Source: Cellvibrio sp. pealriver
GTDB lineage: Bacteria; Pseudomonadota; Gammaproteobacteria; Pseudomonadales; Cellvibrionaceae
DNA length: 64,000 nt
Direction: 5' to 3'
Assembly (NCBI RefSeq): GCF_001183545.1
Contig: NZ_KQ236688.1
Location: forward strand, 1-64,000
Part shown: positions 34,905 through 46,366 of the stretch, one piece after another
How positions within the stretch are numbered: position 1 is the first letter of the stretch
Layout: every line of letters starts with the position of its first letter
Made by a program: the position numbers and the translations under genes
Notes under the pieces: generated by a model
Databases searched by the model: none
Told to the model about the DNA's origin: nothing
Seen by the model: only the letters and a program-made list of their open reading frames with translations

Positions 34905-36487
34905 TGACCACTCCATCCACAATGCGCAGTGTTGCGCTATCGCATTTGTTGCCTGATCTGGAATTGGGCGATGCGGCTTCTTTGGTTGTACGAAATCTCT
35001 GTTTGGATACGCGACAATTAAAAACGGGCGATGCGTTTATTGCGCTTTCCGGAGTGAAAGTCGATGGACGGAATTTTATTGCAAAAGCGGTTGAGCTGGG
35101 TGCTGCGGTAATTTTGGTTGAGGCTGATAAAAATTGGCAGGATTTGGCTTGGCTTGGTGGTGTACCGGTTATTGCTATTGAAAATTTGCCTGCACGAGTC
35201 AGTGAAATTGCAGGAAATTTTTTTGGTGAGCCCAGTAAAAAAATGCAGCTGATCGGTATTACCGGTACCAACGGTAAAACAACTTGTACTTTGCTTGCTG
35301 CGCAAATGCTGGCGCACTTGCAAAAAAAATCCGCTGTTATTGGCACAATTGGTTATGGATTATTGGATGCATCGGTATTGGCACCTTTATCCCAGCAAAT
35401 TAATTTGCTCACATCCACGGGCCTGACAACTCCAGATCCTATTACATTGCAACGTTTGTTGGATGAATTGATCCAGCAAGGCGCTGTATCTGCTGCGATT
35501 GAAGTTTCCTCCCATAGCTTGCAACAAAAGCGCGTCGCAGGATTAACATTCGCAACAGCAGTCTTTACCAACCTGACGCAAGATCATTTGGATTATCACG
35601 GCGATTTAACTACCTATGGCAATGTAAAAGCGCAGCTGTTAGACATGCCAGGTTTGCGCACGGCGATTATTAATCTTGATGATGCGTGGGCTGCCAGTTT
35701 GCAATCCAGAGCACCAGCGTCTGTGAATGTATTGAGCTATTCAATCGAAAAAAATGCTGATGTTTGTGCAACCAATATTGAGTTGCATGCGGGTGGTGTG
35801 CGCGCACACATTGTCACTCCTTGGGGGGAGGGCGATATTGATGTACCGCTACTCGGAAAATTTAATTTAAGTAATGTGTTGTCGGTTATTGCGGTTGTGG
35901 GTGCGCAAGGTTTTAACCTGGCGCAAATGCTGCCATTGATTACGCAGTTAGAGCCTGCACCAGGGCGGATGCAACTAGTCACTGTTGATCAGGCTGCGCA
36001 AGAAGTTCAAGTGATTGTGGATTATGCCCACACACCTGATGCGTTGGAAAATACGCTCAACGCAATCCATCAACATAAAGCAGGTCGTGTGTGGACTGTG
36101 TTTGGTTGTGGTGGTGATCGCGATAAATCAAAGCGCCCGCAAATGGGAAAAATTGCCGAACGTTTTAGTGATTATGTGATTGTCACCAATGACAATCCCC
36201 GTTCAGAAGATCCAGCGGCAATCGCAGCAGAAATTGTACGCGGTATGAATCATCCCAATGGTTGTCTGGTAATTGCTGATCGTGCACAAGCGATTGATTT
36301 TGCAATCCAGCAAGCAAAAGCAGGTGACATTGTGCTGATTGCCGGTAAGGGGCATGAGGATTATCAAATATTTGCCACCCAGACTTTGCCATTTAGCGAT
36401 AGCAAACATGCGCGCATTTCGTTGCAGCGTCGTATCGCCAAACGTGAAAGCCAGCAAGATAATTTGGAAAAAGGGGCTCCCGTATGA
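34904..36487 (+). CDS. murE: UDP-MurNAc-tripeptide synthetase MurE (meso-DAP adding)
   Basis: A 527-residue Mur ligase. An N-terminal UDP-binding domain has LCLDTRQLKTGDAFIAL. The ATPase domain has the P-loop ITGTNGKTT (about residue 125) and the AAIEVSSHSLQQKRV segment. The C-terminal domain carries the DNPRSEDP motif that specifies meso-diaminopimelate, so the peptidoglycan is predicted to be of the DAP type. IAGKGHEDYQ is near the end. It adds the third residue of the stem peptide. The start ATG overlaps the ftsI stop, and its own stop overlaps murF by 4 nt. Confidence 0.97.
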   Translation: MTTPSTMRSVALSHLLPDLELGDAASLVVRNLCLDTRQLKTGDAFIALSGVKVDGRNFIAKAVELGAAVILVEADKNWQDLAWLGGVPVIAIENLPARVSEIAGNFFGEPSKKMQLIGITGTNGKTTCTLLAAQMLAHLQKKSAVIGTIGYGLLDASVLAPLSQQINLLTSTGLTTPDPITLQRLLDELIQQGAVSAAIEVSSHSLQQKRVAGLTFATAVFTNLTQDHLDYHGDLTTYGNVKAQLLDMPGLRTAIINLDDAWAASLQSRAPASVNVLSYSIEKNADVCATNIELHAGGVRAHIVTPWGEGDIDVPLLGKFNLSNVLSVIAVVGAQGFNLAQMLPLITQLEPAPGRMQLVTVDQAAQEVQVIVDYAHTPDALENTLNAIHQHKAGRVWTVFGCGGDRDKSKRPQMGKIAERFSDYVIVTNDNPRSEDPAAIAAEIVRGMNHPNGCLVIADRAQAIDFAIQQAKAGDIVLIAGKGHEDYQIFATQTLPFSDSKHARISLQRRIAKRESQQDNLEKGAPV

Positions 36488-37887
36488 TCAAGCCTCTTTC
36501 ATTAAAGTGGGTTGAAGAATTTGTTGCGGCGCAAACACTACTGCGCCCGGTTACCATGCAGCGTTACGGAGATACTGAATTCACTGCTGTGAATTCCGAT
36601 ACACGTAGCTTGGTTGAAGGTGAATTATTCGTAGCTATTCGTGGGGAGCGTTTTGATCCGCACGAATTTATTGAGCAAGCAGTCGATAAAAAACCTTGTG
36701 CATTGATTGTCGAACAATATTTCCCAAACATTCATTTGCCTCAATTAGTCGTGAGCGATTCCGTGCTCGCGCTAGGGCAGATTGCTGCGCTGAACCGCAG
36801 TTTGTTTACAGGGAAATTAATCGGAATCACCGGTAGCAGTGGTAAGACTACAGTAAAAACCATGGTTGCCAGTATTTTGGCTGAGTGCGGCAATACTCTC
36901 GCCACTAAAGGCAATCTCAATAATCATATCGGCGTACCATTCACGTTGTTGCAAATATCGGCAACCGATGAGTTTGCGGTAATTGAAATGGGCGCAAGCG
37001 GCCCCGGCGAAATTGAATACCTGTGTTCACTCGCCAAGCCACAAGTCACTATGATCAACAATGTCATGCCTGCACATATCGAAGGCTTCGGTTCTATCGA
37101 GGGCGTTGCCAAAACAAAAGGCGAAATATATAGCTCACTTGCTGCAGATGCTGTTGCAGTTGTTAATGTGGATGATGTGTTTTCATCTTCATGGTTGGTG
37201 AAACTGCAAGATAAAAAAGTCATATCAGTTAGTTTGCAAAATGAGAACGCAAAGTTTTATGCGCGCCGTATTGAATTAGGCTGTAATGAATCAGATAGTA
37301 CTGAAATACGCTTTGAATTAGTTGCATTGGGTCAATCAATTGATGTTGTTCTAAACGCGCAAGGCGAACACAGCGTACGCAATGCACTAATGGCTGCTGC
37401 TTGTTCTTACGCAGCGGGTGCAAGTTTGCAAAAAATAAAAAGTGGTTTGGCAAATTTTGCTCCAGTGTCTGGTCGTATGAGTAAACATACGGGTATTAAT
37501 CACGTTCAGATCATTGACGATAGTTACAATGCGAATCCCGGATCTGTCCGCGCTGCAATTGACGTGTTGGCACAGAAAACTTGTGGCGTGTTAGTACTGG
37601 GCGATTTGGCTGAGCTAGGCGCTAATGCTGCGCAGCTACATGCGGAATTGGGTGAGTACGCGCAGAGTAAAAACCTTCCTCACATTTTTACACTCGGACA
37701 TTTGAGCCAAAACGCAACGGCTGCATTTGGTGATGGCGCTTTGCATTTTACTGAAAGAGCTGATTTGGTTGCGCATTTAAAATCGATTGCCAAGGCAGAC
37801 ATGACTTTATTAATTAAAGGTTCGCGCAGCTCCAAAATGGATCTGGTCGTGCGTGAGCTTTGTAACCTGGCAGGAGAATCACACTAA
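36484..37887 (+). CDS. murF: UDP-MurNAc-pentapeptide synthetase MurF
   Basis: A 467-residue Mur ligase that adds D-Ala-D-Ala to UDP-MurNAc-tripeptide, completing the cytoplasmic pentapeptide. [20 protein letters not shown] is in the N-terminal substrate domain, [11 protein letters not shown] is the P-loop, [15 protein letters not shown] and [15 protein letters not shown] are central-domain motifs, and [16 protein letters not shown] lies in the C-terminal domain. It overlaps murE by 4 nt and shares one base with mraY. Confidence 0.97.
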   Translation: MIKPLSLKWVEEFVAAQTLLRPVTMQRYGDTEFTAVNSDTRSLVEGELFVAIRGERFDPHEFIEQAVDKKPCALIVEQYFPNIHLPQLVVSDSVLALGQIAALNRSLFTGKLIGITGSSGKTTVKTMVASILAECGNTLATKGNLNNHIGVPFTLLQISATDEFAVIEMGASGPGEIEYLCSLAKPQVTMINNVMPAHIEGFGSIEGVAKTKGEIYSSLAADAVAVVNVDDVFSSSWLVKLQDKKVISVSLQNENAKFYARRIELGCNESDSTEIRFELVALGQSIDVVLNAQGEHSVRNALMAAACSYAAGASLQKIKSGLANFAPVSGRMSKHTGINHVQIIDDSYNANPGSVRAAIDVLAQKTCGVLVLGDLAELGANAAQLHAELGEYAQSKNLPHIFTLGHLSQNATAAFGDGALHFTERADLVAHLKSIAKADMTLLIKGSRSSKMDLVVRELCNLAGESH

Positions 37888-38969
37888 TGCTGTACTGGTT
37901 GTCAGAATACTTACAAGAATACCTGCGCAGCTTTGCAGTGTTTCAATATTTGACCGTGCGTGCGATTTTTGGCGTATTAACGGCGCTTGGCTTTTCGTTG
38001 TTACTCGGCCCCTGGTTTATACGTCGCTTGACAGAATTGCGTATCGGACAAGCAGTGCGTACCGATGGTCCACAATCCCATCTTTCAAAATCAGGCACCC
38101 CGACAATGGGTGGCGCACTTATTCTATCGGCCATTTTTTTCAGTACTTTATTGTGGTCAGATCTTTCCAATCGATACGTCTGGGTGTTGTTGATTGTCAC
38201 TGCCGTTTTTGGTGCTGTGGGTTGGGTAGATGATTATCGCAAGGTGGCGAAACGCGATCCAAAAGGATTGCCCGCACGCTGGAAATATTTTTGGCAATCC
38301 GTTGCAGGTTTTGGTGCAGCAATTTTTCTTTATATGACCGCGCAAAATCCTGCTGAAACGCAACTGTTTATTCCATTCTTCAAAAATGTTGCGCTCAATA
38401 TGGGTTTGTTTTACATCGTGTTCACCTATTTTGTGATTGTCGGGACAAGTAATGCAGTGAACTTAACCGATGGTCTGGATGGTTTGGCCATTATGCCAAG
38501 TGTAATGGTCGCAGGCGCACTGGCATTAATTGCATATCTCGCAGGACACTCACAATTCTCGCAATATCTAAATATCGCTTACATTCCCGGTGCTGGTGAG
38601 TTAGTTATTTTTTGTTGTGCTCTTGTGGGGGCGGGCCTTGGTTTCTTGTGGTTCAACACGTATCCCGCGCAAGTATTTATGGGCGATGTAGGCGCGCTCG
38701 CTTTGGGTGCTGCGCTGGGTTTGATTGCCGTTATCGTTCGCCATGAATTTGTACTGTTCATTATGGGCGGTATTTTTGTGTTGGAAACCGTATCGGTTAT
38801 TTTGCAAGTTGCCTCATTTAAATTAACTGGTCGCCGTATTTTTCGCATGGCACCCATTCATCATCATTTTGAATTAAAAGGCTGGCCAGAACCGCGTGTG
38901 ATAGTTCGTTTCTGGATTATCACCTTGGTTCTGGTGTTGATTGGTTTGGCAACTTTGAAGTTGCGTTAA
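37887..38969 (+). CDS. mraY: Phospho-MurNAc-pentapeptide transferase MraY
   Basis: A 360-residue integral membrane enzyme with ten predicted helices, the standard size. It transfers phospho-MurNAc-pentapeptide to undecaprenyl phosphate to form lipid I. Active-site motifs are [22 protein letters not shown] (Asp-Asp pair), [29 protein letters not shown], and the [15 protein letters not shown]is motif. It begins on the last base of the murF stop codon. A gap of 119 nt follows before murD, the largest gap in the front half of the cluster. Confidence 0.98.
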   Translation: MLYWLSEYLQEYLRSFAVFQYLTVRAIFGVLTALGFSLLLGPWFIRRLTELRIGQAVRTDGPQSHLSKSGTPTMGGALILSAIFFSTLLWSDLSNRYVWVLLIVTAVFGAVGWVDDYRKVAKRDPKGLPARWKYFWQSVAGFGAAIFLYMTAQNPAETQLFIPFFKNVALNMGLFYIVFTYFVIVGTSNAVNLTDGLDGLAIMPSVMVAGALALIAYLAGHSQFSQYLNIAYIPGAGELVIFCCALVGAGLGFLWFNTYPAQVFMGDVGALALGAALGLIAVIVRHEFVLFIMGGIFVLETVSVILQVASFKLTGRRIFRMAPIHHHFELKGWPEPRVIVRFWIITLVLVLIGLATLKLR

Positions 38970-39088
38970 TCAATAGATACAACATAGACGAATAAATAGG
39001 TAAATGAATTGCGATATTAGCGCGACAAAAAAAGTAAGCGCTTAAGTTAAGACCCATATTAACGATGTAACCTGAAGAGAGAACTGCT

Positions 39089-40435
39089 GTGTCCCAAATG
39101 ATTGCCACCAGTAAAGTAAAAGCAGTAATCGGCACCGGAATTACCGGACTGTCGGTTGCCCGCTTTTTGGCGGCACAAAAACAAGCATTTGTTTTGTTAG
39201 ATACTCGTATTGCGCCGCCCAATTTGGAAAAAGTGCAGCAGGAATTTCCTGGGGTTGCTATCGAGTGCGGCGAGCTGAATCCAGCCACGCTGTTGGCGTG
39301 TGACGAAATTATTGTGAGCCCTGGCGTCGCTACCGCAACACCTGCCATTGAGCAAGCAAAAAATGCAGGTATCCCTATTGTTGGTGACATCGAATTATTC
39401 GTGCGTTATGCCAAAGCTCCAATTGTTGCTATCACGGGGTCTAATGCAAAAAGTACCGTAACAACCTTGGTAGGTGAAATGGCAAAGACTGCCGGTATAA
39501 AAGTTGCCGTGGGTGGCAACTTGGGAACGCCTGCTTTGGAACTGCTTGATGATGCTATTGAACTGTATGTAATGGAACTATCAAGCTTTCAGTTGGAAAC
39601 GGTAACCAAACTGAATGCAAAGGTCGCGACTATTTTAAATATCAGTGCGGATCATCTGGATCGCTACGACAATATGCGCGCTTATATTCTTGCCAAGTTG
39701 CGCATTTATTTTGGTGCTGAACATATTGTGGTAAACCGTAAGGATGTGTTGACCCATCCTCCATTCGCTGCAGGTGTTAAACCGGTTTATTTTGGTGGTA
39801 ATGCTGATTTTGGCAGTTTTGGCTTGACTGAACAAAATGGCGAGGAGTTTTTAGCGAAAAATTTGACTCCACTAATGCCGTCGCGCGAGTTAAAAATACG
39901 TGGTCGTCATAATGTCGATAATGCGTTAGCTGCTTTGGCATTGGGTGATGCAGTGGGTATTCCTATGGCCGCGATGTTGGAGACGCTGAAAAACTTCAGA
40001 GGATTAAAGCATCGCTGTGAATTTGTTGCGACTAAAAATGGTGTTGAATTTTATAACGATTCAAAAGGTACCAATATTGGCGCAACCCTGGCAGCAATTC
40101 AGGGGCTCGCACGTGATCCGCAACAGTTAATTGTGATTTTGGGCGGCGAAGGAAAAGGGCAAGACTTTACCGAATTGGCTCCTGCGCTTAAATCAATCAA
40201 TAGCCAAGTGGTATTGATCGGGCGTGATGCTCCTGTTATCGAACAAGCAGTTGCTGCGGCAACAAAAATAACGCATGCCAATAGTATGCAAGATGCGGTT
40301 AATAAAGCACTGCAATTAGCAACCCCTGGCGATGCCGTGTTGCTTTCACCTGCATGCGCCAGCTTTGATATGTTTAAAAATTACGAAGATCGTGGCGATC
40401 AATTTTGCAGTGCCGTGCAGGAGTTGGTCATATGA
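39089..40435 (+). CDS. murD: UDP-MurNAc-L-alanine:D-glutamate ligase MurD
   Basis: A 448-residue Mur ligase that adds D-glutamate to UDP-MurNAc-L-Ala. The N-terminal Rossmann-like domain has [15 protein letters not shown]. The ATPase domain has the P-loop [14 protein letters not shown]; Ala replaces the commoner Gly before Lys, as in several MurD proteins. [10 protein letters not shown] and [10 protein letters not shown] are typical, and the C-terminal domain has [13 protein letters not shown]. The start is GTG at 39089, preceded by GAAGAGAG; an ATG three codons in is an alternative. It overlaps ftsW. Confidence 0.96.
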   Translation: MSQMIATSKVKAVIGTGITGLSVARFLAAQKQAFVLLDTRIAPPNLEKVQQEFPGVAIECGELNPATLLACDEIIVSPGVATATPAIEQAKNAGIPIVGDIELFVRYAKAPIVAITGSNAKSTVTTLVGEMAKTAGIKVAVGGNLGTPALELLDDAIELYVMELSSFQLETVTKLNAKVATILNISADHLDRYDNMRAYILAKLRIYFGAEHIVVNRKDVLTHPPFAAGVKPVYFGGNADFGSFGLTEQNGEEFLAKNLTPLMPSRELKIRGRHNVDNALAALALGDAVGIPMAAMLETLKNFRGLKHRCEFVATKNGVEFYNDSKGTNIGATLAAIQGLARDPQQLIVILGGEGKGQDFTELAPALKSINSQVVLIGRDAPVIEQAVAAATKITHANSMQDAVNKALQLATPGDAVLLSPACASFDMFKNYEDRGDQFCSAVQELVI

Positions 40436-41652
40436 TTCGTGCAGCCACTCCTGTATCCCAATTGCCATTAAGCCAGCGTACTGATTGGACACTGTTGTGT
40501 TTGTGGTTTGCGTTGATGTCAATTGGTTTGGTGATGGTGGCATCTGCTTCGGTCTCTTTTGCTGCACTGACTTATGACGATGCCTGGTTTTTTGCCAAAC
40601 GTCATGCCATTTATATGTTGATGGGTATTGTGCTTGCCATGTTTGTTGTGTGTGTACCTATGAGCGTATGGCAACGCTACTCAGGACATTTTTTATTGAT
40701 TACGCTTTTTCTTCTGGTGATTGTATTGATTCCCGGTATTGGCAAGAAAGTGAATGGAAGCCAGCGTTGGTTTAGTTTGGGCGTTATTTCTATTCAGGTA
40801 TCGGAAATTGCCAAATTTTGCGCAGTGGTATTTTTTGCCAGTTTTTTTGCTCGTCGTTATCAGGAATTGCATTTTGGTTGGCAAGGTTTTTTGAAGCCGT
40901 TATTGGTTGTCGGTATCTTCGTTGCTTTGCTCTTGTTAGAGCCGGATTTTGGTAGCTCAGTTGTGCTTTGTGCAACTGTGTTTGCCATGATGTTTATTGC
41001 AGGTGTTCGTATCCTGCATTTCCTTCTATTAATAATCATTGGTGTGGGTGGTTTGGCTGCTGTTGCTATTTTATCGCCTTACCGTATGCAGCGTTTGATT
41101 ACCTTTCTTGATCCATGGGCAGACCAATTCAATACCGGCTACCAACTAACACAATCATTAATTGGTTTTGGACGCGGTGAATGGTTTGGCTTGGGCTTGG
41201 GCAATAGCCTGCAGAAATTATTCTTTTTGCCTGAAGCACATACGGATTTTATTTTTGCGATTATTGCAGAAGAGTTTGGTTTGATTGGCGCAGTGTTACT
41301 AGTCGCTTTGTTCGCCGCACTGATTATTCGTATCTTCAAATTAGCTAAACAAAATTTGGCAGCGGGGAAAATGTTTCCAGCGTTGGCGACTTTCGGTATT
41401 GCTATTTTGTTTTCCTTCCAGGTCTTTATCAATATGGGGGTCTCGTCCGGATTATTGCCCACTAAAGGATTGACCTTGCCATTTATCAGTTATGGTGGAA
41501 GTAGCTTATTAATTTGTTGTGTTCTGATGGCATTTGTTATGCGCGTGCAATGGGAGCTGGCGGGCTTTACTCCGGCAATTCCAGATCTTCCTAAAACACC
41601 GCGCACGCCAGCCAATATTGCGCGCACTCCAATTGTGGAGGCAGCATCGTGA
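40432..41652 (+). CDS. ftsW: Lipid II polymerase FtsW (SEDS glycosyltransferase)
   Basis: A 406-residue SEDS-family membrane protein with ten predicted helices, the septal peptidoglycan glycosyltransferase paired with Fts[14 protein letters not shown] and [11 protein letters not shown] hold conserved residues, the latter being the Asp-containing loop. [32 protein letters not shown] and [16 protein letters not shown] are signature segments. The ATG at 40432 is preceded by GGAG and overlaps the murD stop (ATGA). A longer frame from 40405 lies inside murD and is unlikely. Confidence 0.96.
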   Translation: MIRAATPVSQLPLSQRTDWTLLCLWFALMSIGLVMVASASVSFAALTYDDAWFFAKRHAIYMLMGIVLAMFVVCVPMSVWQRYSGHFLLITLFLLVIVLIPGIGKKVNGSQRWFSLGVISIQVSEIAKFCAVVFFASFFARRYQELHFGWQGFLKPLLVVGIFVALLLLEPDFGSSVVLCATVFAMMFIAGVRILHFLLLIIIGVGGLAAVAILSPYRMQRLITFLDPWADQFNTGYQLTQSLIGFGRGEWFGLGLGNSLQKLFFLPEAHTDFIFAIIAEEFGLIGAVLLVALFAALIIRIFKLAKQNLAAGKMFPALATFGIAILFSFQVFINMGVSSGLLPTKGLTLPFISYGGSSLLICCVLMAFVMRVQWELAGFTPAIPDLPKTPRTPANIARTPIVEAAS

Positions 41653-42752
41653 ACACAAAAAAAATATCTGTACTGATCATGGCGGGCGGAACCGGTGGGC
41701 ATGTGTTCCCCGCATTAGCGGTTGCAAATGAACTGCGTAATCGTGGTGCGACTATTCACTGGTTAGGTACTGCGCGTGGAATTGAAATGCGACTGGTTCC
41801 AGCTGCTGATATTCCTCTGCATCTTATTAAGATTGAGGGCGTGCGCGGTCGTGGTGTGTTGGGTTTGATTAAAGCTCCTTTTTTGATTGCCTATGCAGTA
41901 CTGCAAGCATTAAAGGTTATTCGTGCTATTAAACCTGATGTGGTATTGGGGTTCGGTGGTTTTGCATCTGGCCCTGGAGGTGTTGCCGCTAAATTATCTG
42001 CCACGCCATTAATTATTCATGAGCAAAATGCTGTTGCGGGAACCACTAATCGATTATTGGCAAAAATAGCGACAAAAGTTCTGGCTGCATTTCCTGATGC
42101 CTTTAGCAAAATCAATATTAAACAGGAAGTAGTAGTTGGTAATCCGGTGCGTGAACAAATTAAAAATTTGCCATCTGTAACAGTGCGCTATTCCCGGCGC
42201 ATGCAGCAGCAATTACCGCTGCAAGTCCTTGTTGTGGGTGGTAGTTTGGGTGCAAAAGCAATTAATGAATTAATTCCTGCTGCACTTGCTGAAATGCCAC
42301 GTCATCTGCGTCCTGTTATTCGTCATCAAACAGGAAAAAATCACGCGCAAGCGACAACAGCGTTGTATATGCAGCATCAGGTGGATGCAACTATAGAAGA
42401 ATTTATTGACGATATGGCTGCTGCTTATGCATGGGCAGATTTGGTTATTTGCCGCGCTGGTGCATTGACGGTCTCGGAATTAATGATGGCCGGTGTCGCA
42501 GCGATTTTAATTCCCTTACCAAGTGCAATTGATGATCACCAAACATTTAATGCCAAAAACCTGAGTGATACTGGCGCGGGTATTTCATTGGTTCAGAAAG
42601 ATTTAACCGCAGCAAAATTAGCTGCTTTATTGTTAACCGAATTAGCTGACCGCCAGCATTTAATGTCGATGGCGGAAAAAGCGCAGCAGCTGGCAAAACC
42701 TGATGCTGTTGCCCAAGTAGCTGATATTTGTGAGGAGGTTGTCCGTGGATAA
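41649..42752 (+). CDS. murG: UDP-GlcNAc:lipid I N-acetylglucosaminyltransferase MurG
   Basis: A 367-residue GT-B enzyme at the inner face of the membrane that converts lipid I to lipid II. The N-terminal glycine-rich loop is [32 protein letters not shown] and [12 protein letters not shown] are conserved acceptor-side motifs; [23 protein letters not shown] and [16 protein letters not shown] form the UDP-GlcNAc side. The GTG start overlaps the ftsW stop (GTGA). Its 3' end overlaps the murC start by 8 nt and contains the murC ribosome-binding site. Confidence 0.97.
   Translation: MNTKKISVLIMAGGTGGHVFPALAVANELRNRGATIHWLGTARGIEMRLVPAADIPLHLIKIEGVRGRGVLGLIKAPFLIAYAVLQALKVIRAIKPDVVLGFGGFASGPGGVAAKLSATPLIIHEQNAVAGTTNRLLAKIATKVLAAFPDAFSKINIKQEVVVGNPVREQIKNLPSVTVRYSRRMQQQLPLQVLVVGGSLGAKAINELIPAALAEMPRHLRPVIRHQTGKNHAQATTALYMQHQVDATIEEFIDDMAAAYAWADLVICRAGALTVSELMMAGVAAILIPLPSAIDDHQTFNAKNLSDTGAGISLVQKDLTAAKLAALLLTELADRQHLMSMAEKAQQLAKPDAVAQVADICEEVVRG
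42733..42738 (+). promoter_or_regulatory. Ribosome-binding site that fixes the murC start
   Basis: A full AGGAGG inside the murG coding sequence, 6 nt before the GTG at 42745. A GTG just upstream (42730) would place this site inside the gene and is therefore rejected. Confidence 0.8.
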
Positions 42753-44193
42753 TTCTACGCAACAATCCATAAGTGATCGCGCCATCGGTCACTGTGTTCC
42801 AGAAATGCGCCGTATCCGTCGTATCCATTTTATTGGGATTGGCGGTGCAGGTATGAGCGGTATTGCAGAAGTGTTGTTGAACCAGGGCTATGAAATTTCT
42901 GGTTCGGATATTAAAGAATCAAGTGTTACTGCTCGCTTGGCTGCTAAAGGAGCCAAAATTTTTATCGGTCACTCGGCCGATAATGTGCGCGAAGCTGATG
43001 TCGTTGTTAATTCCAGTGCGGTTAATGCGAGCAATCCGGAAATGCTGGGCGCACGTGAGCTGAGAATTCCAATTGTTCGCCGTGCAGAAATGTTAGGTGA
43101 ATTGATGCGTTATCGCCATGGTATTGCAGTAGCGGGCACGCATGGAAAAACTACTACGACCAGTTTGTTAGCTTCTATTCTTGCGGCGGCAAAATTGGAT
43201 CCGACGTTTATTATCGGTGGTTTAGTTAACAGTACAGGGACCAACGCACAGCTAGGGCAAAGTCGTTATTTGGTAGCGGAAGCGGACGAAAGTGACGCAT
43301 CGTTTTTGCACTTGCAGCCGATGGTGGCGATTGTTACCAATATTGATGCCGACCACATGGAAACTTACGGTGGCGATTTTTCCAAATTGAAAAAAACGTT
43401 TATTGAGTTTTTGCACAATCTTCCATTTTATGGCTTGGCAGTATTGTGCGGCGAAGATCCGGTCATTCGCGACATTATTCCTGATGTTTCACGCCCGATT
43501 TTGACTTACGGTTTTGCAGAACATTGCGATTTCCGTGCGGTGAACATCAGGCAAGACAAAATGCATTCCGAGTTCGATGTTATCCGCCCGGGACATGACA
43601 AACCGTTGCATATTCGTATCAATATTCCTGGAATCCATAATGTCTTGAATGCAACGGCAGTTATCGCAGTTGCAACAGATGAAGGTATTAACGATGACGC
43701 AATCCAATCCGGTCTAGAAAATTTCCAGGGGGTAGGTCGCCGTTTTCAGGTGTACGGCAATTTTCCTATTGGTAACGGTGAAGCCATGTTGGTGGACGAT
43801 TATGGTCATCATCCGCGCGAAGTGGCTGCCGTTATTAAAGCGGTTCGCGATGGTTGGCCGGAGCGTCGGTTGGTCATGATTTATCAGCCACATCGCTATA
43901 CCCGTACCCGCGATCTCTATGAAGATTTTGTTGAAGTGCTTTCAACTGTTGATGCATTGGTTATGTTGGAAGTGTACAGCGCGGGCGAAGAAGCAATTCC
44001 TGGTGCAGATAGTCGTCATTTGTGCCGCAGCATTCGTGCACGTGGTGTTGTGGAGCCTATTTTTGTTGAAACAGTTGATGGTGTTCCAGCCATTATCAAA
44101 GACATCGTACGTGCAGGTGACATTGTGATTACACAAGGTGCGGGCAACGTAGGCGTTCTCTCTCCTGAATTAGCAAAAAGACAATTGTGTTAG
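42745..44193 (+). CDS. murC: UDP-MurNAc:L-alanine ligase MurC
   Basis: A 482-residue Mur ligase catalysing the first amino-acid addition to UDP-MurNAc. [23 protein letters not shown] is the N-terminal Rossmann motif, [15 protein letters not shown] the P-loop and [16 protein letters not shown] the following acidic motif. [14 protein letters not shown] is in the central domain, and [15 protein letters not shown] with [12 protein letters not shown] in the C-terminal domain. GTG start after a strong AGGAGG. It is translationally coupled to murG by overlap and is followed closely by ddl. Confidence 0.97.
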   Translation: MDNSTQQSISDRAIGHCVPEMRRIRRIHFIGIGGAGMSGIAEVLLNQGYEISGSDIKESSVTARLAAKGAKIFIGHSADNVREADVVVNSSAVNASNPEMLGARELRIPIVRRAEMLGELMRYRHGIAVAGTHGKTTTTSLLASILAAAKLDPTFIIGGLVNSTGTNAQLGQSRYLVAEADESDASFLHLQPMVAIVTNIDADHMETYGGDFSKLKKTFIEFLHNLPFYGLAVLCGEDPVIRDIIPDVSRPILTYGFAEHCDFRAVNIRQDKMHSEFDVIRPGHDKPLHIRINIPGIHNVLNATAVIAVATDEGINDDAIQSGLENFQGVGRRFQVYGNFPIGNGEAMLVDDYGHHPREVAAVIKAVRDGWPERRLVMIYQPHRYTRTRDLYEDFVEVLSTVDALVMLEVYSAGEEAIPGADSRHLCRSIRARGVVEPIFVETVDGVPAIIKDIVRAGDIVITQGAGNVGVLSPELAKRQLC

Positions 44194-44207
44194 AGGTTAA
44201 AAAAGAG

Positions 44208-45179
44208 ATGCAAGCAGTCACTCTGCCGATCAGTGAATCATTTAAAAAACAATTGGGCCGCGTAGGTGTGCTCTTTGGTGGCTTGTCGGCCGAACGGGAA
44301 ATTTCGTTGCAAAGCGGTGCTGCCGTTATTGCGGCATTAGTAGAAGCGGGTATTGATCATGTCGCGATAGATGTTGGCGATAACATTCTTGCTGATATTC
44401 AGGCCGCTAACATCGATCGCGCTTTTATTATTCTGCATGGCCCCGGTGGTGAAGATGGTCGCATCCAGGCTTTATTGGAATTTTTAAACATTCCTTATAC
44501 GGGTAGTGATGTGGCCTCATCAGCATTGGCAATGGATAAATTGCGCACCAAGCAATTGTGGCGCGGCGTTGATGTCAACGGCGAACAAGGTTTGCCAACG
44601 CCAGCGTTTGCTGTTTTATCCCAAGGGTCAGATTTTGCACAGGTGTTGGAGAGTTTGGGTGGCGAAGTGATGGTGAAGCCAGCAAATGAAGGCTCCAGTA
44701 TTGGTATGTCGCGGGTGAATAGTGCCGCTGATTTGGAAACCGCTTTTCAAAAAGCAGCGCAATACCAAGGCAGTGTGTTGGTGGAACGGTTGATTGTGGG
44801 CGGTGAATATACGGTTGCCATCCTTGATGGTGAGGCTTTGCCTCCAATCAAACTGGAAACTAACCATAGTTTTTATGACTTCAATGCAAAATACATTGCT
44901 GAAGATACGCGTTACTTGTGCCCTTGTGGCTTGTCATCTGAAAAAGAGTCGGAGTTAAAAAAACTCGCACTCAACGCATTTAATGCGATTGGATGTCGCG
45001 GTTGGGGGCGTGTAGATGTAATGGCGGATGCACAACAAAACTTTTATCTATTGGAAGTTAACACAGCACCCGGTATGACAAGCCATAGCCTGGTGCCCAT
45101 GGCTGCTAAAGCGGTTGGGCTGTCGTTTACCGAATTGGTTTTGACAATTTTGCGCGCAAGCCTCGCGGTAAAAGTGTAA
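44208..45179 (+). CDS. ddl: D-alanine-D-alanine ligase (DdlB type)
   Basis: A 323-residue ATP-grasp enzyme making the D-Ala-D-Ala dipeptide used by MurF. GVLFGGLSAEREISLQSG is the N-terminal signature, LHGPGGEDGRIQALLEFLNIPYTGS the substrate region, and VMVKPANEGSSIGMSRV, GEYTVAILD and LLEVNTAPGMTSHSLVP the ATP-grasp and metal-binding motifs. The frame opens at a GTG (44187) overlapping murC, but the ATG at 44208, preceded by AGAGG, gives a length closer to the family. Confidence 0.95.
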   Translation: MQAVTLPISESFKKQLGRVGVLFGGLSAEREISLQSGAAVIAALVEAGIDHVAIDVGDNILADIQAANIDRAFIILHGPGGEDGRIQALLEFLNIPYTGSDVASSALAMDKLRTKQLWRGVDVNGEQGLPTPAFAVLSQGSDFAQVLESLGGEVMVKPANEGSSIGMSRVNSAADLETAFQKAAQYQGSVLVERLIVGGEYTVAILDGEALPPIKLETNHSFYDFNAKYIAEDTRYLCPCGLSSEKESELKKLALNAFNAIGCRGWGRVDVMADAQQNFYLLEVNTAPGMTSHSLVPMAAKAVGLSFTELVLTILRASLAVKV

Positions 45180-45197
45180 GCGCCATGTGTACGAACT

Positions 45198-46304
45198 ATG
45201 CGTGATATGAAAGGAGAGCGGATTGAACCTCGCATCGGAAATGAGGGGTTTGATCCTGTTGCAGATAAACCGGCGCGGCGCAACCGTGCCGACGATTCAG
45301 GGCGCACTAGCCGCAAAGAGTCTGGTGTAGAAGCTCGCGTAGTGCGCGATGTATTAATGGATAGCCCGACATCGCGTTATGTTGCGCCGGATTTACCGGT
45401 TGTGCGGACAGAACTGCCAACAAAACGTGAGCGTGGTTACAGCAAAGTGTCTCCTCAAGGACAAAGAACAGAGGGAAATCGACAAAGAAAAGTGCGTGCG
45501 GCATCACTTGATACTCCCAAATGGAATTTTTCCTGGGTGAATCGCAAATTAGGTGCTGGATTACTGGTGTTAGGGATTCTCTTGGGTGGGTATTGGGTCA
45601 GTGAACCGGTTGCCAAAATTTTTGAACGTCCAATTAAAAGTGTAGTTGTTGAAGGTGATTTTAATTTCATTTCAAAACAGCGTGCCACTGAGCTTATCGG
45701 GAATGAAATTAACGGTGATTTTTTACAGTTGGACTTAATGCAACTGAAAAACGCGTTATTAAATGATCCTTGGGTTGAAAAGGTTACGCTAAACAGACGT
45801 TGGCCTGACACATTAGTGGTAAAAATTACCGAACAGAAACCGATTGCTCGCTGGGGTAATGGATTTCTGAATCAGCGCGGAGAAATTGTCCGCATTGAAG
45901 ATGCAAGCCAGTTATCGGGTTTGCCTTGGCTACAAGGAAATGAAGCAGATGCGCCCGAAATTTTGCAGCAATATCAGGATTTATCCCAGATTTTGCGCTC
46001 GCGAGGGTTGGAAGTTATCGCGTTAAAGTGCGATAACAAAAAATCTTGGCGATTAACGATAAAAAATCACGTAGAAATTGCACTTGGACGCGATCAAGTG
46101 ATGGAAAAAATACGTAGATTTGTTACTGTATACGACACGCACTTAAGTAATGTCTGGATGGATGTAAAAGCGATAGATGCGCGGTATACAAATGGAGTTT
46201 CAGTGCGTTGGGTTGCAGATTCTGCCATGGCGAAAAAATACATAAAAAGCCCGGCGCTAGAGAAACTTCCTGCACCCTCAATATTGGCTACTCCAAAAAT
46301 TTAA
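45198..46304 (+). CDS. ftsQ: Cell division protein FtsQ
   Basis: A 368-residue bitopic protein. The cytoplasmic N-terminus is unusually long, about 115 residues, and rich in Arg, Pro and Glu. A transmembrane helix follows (about 119-138, LGAGLLVLGILLGGYWV), then a POTRA domain (about 150-220; IKSVVVEGDFNFISKQ, DPWVEKVTLNRRWPDTLVVKI) and the FtsQ beta domain (ARWGNGFLNQRGEIV). It recruits FtsL and FtsB and restrains or activates septal synthesis. The extended N-terminus could be partly an annotation choice, since no strong ribosome-binding site distinguishes the start. Confidence 0.93.
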   Translation: MRDMKGERIEPRIGNEGFDPVADKPARRNRADDSGRTSRKESGVEARVVRDVLMDSPTSRYVAPDLPVVRTELPTKRERGYSKVSPQGQRTEGNRQRKVRAASLDTPKWNFSWVNRKLGAGLLVLGILLGGYWVSEPVAKIFERPIKSVVVEGDFNFISKQRATELIGNEINGDFLQLDLMQLKNALLNDPWVEKVTLNRRWPDTLVVKITEQKPIARWGNGFLNQRGEIVRIEDASQLSGLPWLQGNEADAPEILQQYQDLSQILRSRGLEVIALKCDNKKSWRLTIKNHVEIALGRDQVMEKIRRFVTVYDTHLSNVWMDVKAIDARYTNGVSVRWVADSAMAKKYIKSPALEKLPAPSILATPKI

Positions 46305-46366
46305 TTGATTAAAAAGAATCGCCAGTTGCTCAGGAATTGGCAACTAACTGGTAAATGAGGTTATGA

